64,000 nucleotides of DNA, taken from contig NZ_KQ955210.1 of assembly GCF_001546115.1 (NCBI RefSeq), positions 347,383-411,382 of the forward strand, in the 5' to 3' direction. Under the pieces are notes generated by a model. That model was not told the origin of the DNA. It was given only the letters and a program-made list of their open reading frames with translations, and made no database searches. The first letter of the stretch is position 1, and each line of letters starts with the position of its first letter. Shown in pieces: positions 62,552 to 64,000 of this stretch. Both the position numbers and the translations under genes were made by a program. The DNA comes from Paracoccus aminovorans (GTDB lineage: Bacteria; Pseudomonadota; Alphaproteobacteria; Rhodobacterales; Rhodobacteraceae).

Positions 62552-64000
62552 TTAACGCGCCGCATTTTCATCATTTTCCGCCCGGCGCGCGGGGCGCGGC
62601 GGCAGCGAAATACGGAAGCAGGCGCCGCCTTGGCCGGGCAGGTAAGCGATCGAGCCGCCCAGGAACTCCATGATTTCCTTGCAGATCGCCAGGCCCAGCC
62701 CGGCACCGCCGGCCCTGGCGGGATCGTTCAGCCTCGCGAACTTCTCGAAGATCAGCGCCTGGTTGCCGGCGCTGATGCCGGGGCCGTTGTCGGCGATATC
62801 GATCTCGGTGCCGCCGTCCGGGCTGCGGCGGCAGTCGATGCGGATCTGCGGCGCCTCGGCGCTGCAATATTTGCGCGCATTCGTGATCACATTGATCAGG
62901 ACCTGAAGCAGCCGGTCCTGATCCGTGATCACAGGCAGGTGCTCGGCGGCGATATTGCGGCGGATGGCGAAGTCGCGCCCGGAGGCTGCGGCGCCGGCCG
63001 AGGCGAGCGCGCGCTCGATCAGGTCGTGCAGGTTGAAGACGCCGGGCTTCAGCCGCGCCTTGCCGGCCTCGAGCACGGAAAGATCCAGCAGGTCGTCCAG
63101 CAGACGGGTCATGCGGCCGGCCTCGTCATGGATGATGCCGGCAAAGCGGGCGCGTTCCTCGGTCGGAAGATCCGGCTCCATCAGGAATTCGGAAAAGGCG
63201 CGGATCGAGGTCATCGGCGTGCGCAGCTCATGGCTGATCTGGCCAAGGAAAGCGTCCTTCTGCGCGGAAAGCGCGGTGAGTTTCTCGTTGCTTTCCCGCA
63301 GCATGGCGGCGGTTCTTGCCAGTTCGGCCGAGGTGTTCTCCAGCCGCCGGTTGTCTTCGCGCGCGCGGCTGGCCTCGCCCGCCACCTCCATCAGGTCCGA
63401 CACGGTGACCCCGCCGCGCCCGCCGACGCGGGTCATCAGCGCCGCGGCGGTGGCGGCGCCGACGGTGCCGGCCAGCAGCCGCTCGAAATCGGCGAGGAAG
63501 CGCGGCGTCAGGTCGGGCAGGTAACCGCCCTTGCCCTGGCTTTCGGCGGCGCGGCGAAAGGTTTCCAGCGCGTGGTCGTTGCCCCAGAGCCGCCCGGCCA
63601 GCGTCAGCAGCGCCTCGGGCTGCACGGCCGGGGCGCCGTCGCCGGGCGCGGCGTCGGGCGCGACGGCGTGGACGAAGGACAGCGACTGCAGCCGCTCGGC
63701 CGGTTCGGGGAAATCCATCAGCGAGATCAGCACCAGAAGCAGCAGGTTCACCGCCAGCGCCAGCAGCACGGCACCGGCGAAGGGGTCGATGCCTGCGGGC
63801 ATCGCCGGCTGCGCCAGAAGCCCCAGCGAGGGCAGGAAGACCAGCAGCGTCCAGATCAGCGTGCCGCCGACCACGCCGGCAATGGCGCCGCGCCGCGTGG
63901 CGCCGCGCCACAAAAGCCCCGCGACCAGCGCCGGCAGCACCTGCGCCATGCCGGAAAAGGCCACCGTGCCCATGGCGGCCAGGGCCGAAGTGCCGCCCGA
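62552..64000 (-). CDS. Sensor histidine kinase with SLC5/SSS-type membrane domain (partial)
   Basis: The gene continues beyond the right edge. The visible 483 residues begin in the last membrane helices of a sodium:solute symporter-like domain (LPALVAGLLWRGATRRGAIAG, TLIWTLLVFLPSLGLLAQ, AGAVLLALAVNLLLLVLISL). A linker with a PAS-like/coiled region comes next, then HisKA with QISHELRTPMTS (phospho-His) and a HATPase domain (N-box VLINVITNARKY, GGTEIDIADNGPGIS, FARLNDPARAGGAGLGLAICKEI). Kinases of this build (CbrA-like) sense nutrient status. The cognate regulator is not seen; the FliM-like gene follows downstream. Confidence 0.93.
   Translation of the reverse strand, partial: SGGTSALAAMGTVAFSGMAQVLPALVAGLLWRGATRRGAIAGVVGGTLIWTLLVFLPSLGLLAQPAMPAGIDPFAGAVLLALAVNLLLLVLISLMDFPEPAERLQSLSFVHAVAPDAAPGDGAPAVQPEALLTLAGRLWGNDHALETFRRAAESQGKGGYLPDLTPRFLADFERLLAGTVGAATAAALMTRVGGRGGVTVSDLMEVAGEASRAREDNRRLENTSAELARTAAMLRESNEKLTALSAQKDAFLGQISHELRTPMTSIRAFSEFLMEPDLPTEERARFAGIIHDEAGRMTRLLDDLLDLSVLEAGKARLKPGVFNLHDLIERALASAGAAASGRDFAIRRNIAAEHLPVITDQDRLLQVLINVITNARKYCSAEAPQIRIDCRRSPDGGTEIDIADNGPGISAGNQALIFEKFARLNDPARAGGAGLGLAICKEIMEFLGGSIAYLPGQGGACFRISLPPRPARRAENDENAAR

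Overview
The window is a high-GC alphaproteobacterial chromosome segment, most likely from Paracoccus (Rhodobacterales). The strongest pointer is the lipB - cytochrome c550 (cycA) - aa3 oxidase subunit I (ctaD) - DUF2244 block, with cycA directly upstream of ctaD as in Paracoccus denitrificans. Families common in Rhodobacterales (DUF2948, UPF0262, small proteins upstream of murA, SLC5-linked histidine kinases) agree. The c550 differs enough from the P. denitrificans protein that I would not name a species.

Layout. (1) 1-6.9 kb: a compact phage-like element on the minus strand, integrated at a tRNA-Thr gene. It has a tyrosine integrase, HK97-type portal, tail-chaperone-like protein, fused prohead protease/major capsid, a second chaperone-like fusion, lambda gpI-like tail tip protein and HNH nuclease. 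An AT-rich unknown gene then runs off the left edge. No terminase, tail tube, tape measure or lysis gene is visible. (2) 7-12 kb: murA, DUF2948, hisD, UPF0262, low-molecular-weight phosphatase and a PAS protein. (3) 12-19.6 kb: central sugar metabolism (edd, and zwf-pgl-pgi) with rlmI-like and PIN genes between; edd and zwf share a TGTTA-n4-TAAC-type operator, which suggests one regulator for the Entner-Doudoroff entry. (4) 19.6-35 kb: an AlkB-like membrane hydroxylase ending in 25-bp tandem repeats, a sorbosone-dehydrogenase-type protein, dgt, a glycosyltransferase-like gene, infC with an ATA start codon, dut, a membrane-anchored ThiF protein, an M3 peptidase, a lipoprotein, a methyltransferase, an SH3 protein, a D-glycerate dehydrogenase and a dimethylglycine-dehydrogenase-like flavoprotein. 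(5) 35-39 kb: an RTX protein with a beta-helix-like N-terminus, next to a decayed IS3-family element. (6) 39-43 kb: DUF2244, ctaD, cycA and lipB. (7) 43-49.5 kb: metH, tRNA-Leu, metY and a SIMPL protein. (8) 49.6-56.3 kb: a PilM-like/PilP-like fusion protein, a Kef-type antiporter and gatB. (9) 56.3-58.9 kb: a scrapyard of IS66, RepA-like helicase, portal and integrase fragments against tRNA-Phe. (10) 59-64 kb: yacG, an RNase E/G-like gene, maf, infA, an isolated FliM-like gene and the end of an SLC5-type sensor kinase cut by the right edge.

How the parts fit. Metabolic clusters are glucose-6-phosphate to 2-keto-3-deoxy-6-phosphogluconate (pgi, zwf, pgl, edd; eda is not in the window), methionine synthesis (metH, metY), one-carbon/methylamine-type oxidation (the flavoprotein at 32.7 kb) and respiration (cycA to ctaD). 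Accessory DNA sits at both ends beside tRNA genes. A family of GGGTATTTG / CAAATACCC intergenic repeats is scattered through the core. The best candidates for something undescribed are the tRNA-Thr element with its AT-rich end gene, and the 971-residue PilM/PilP-like fusion.
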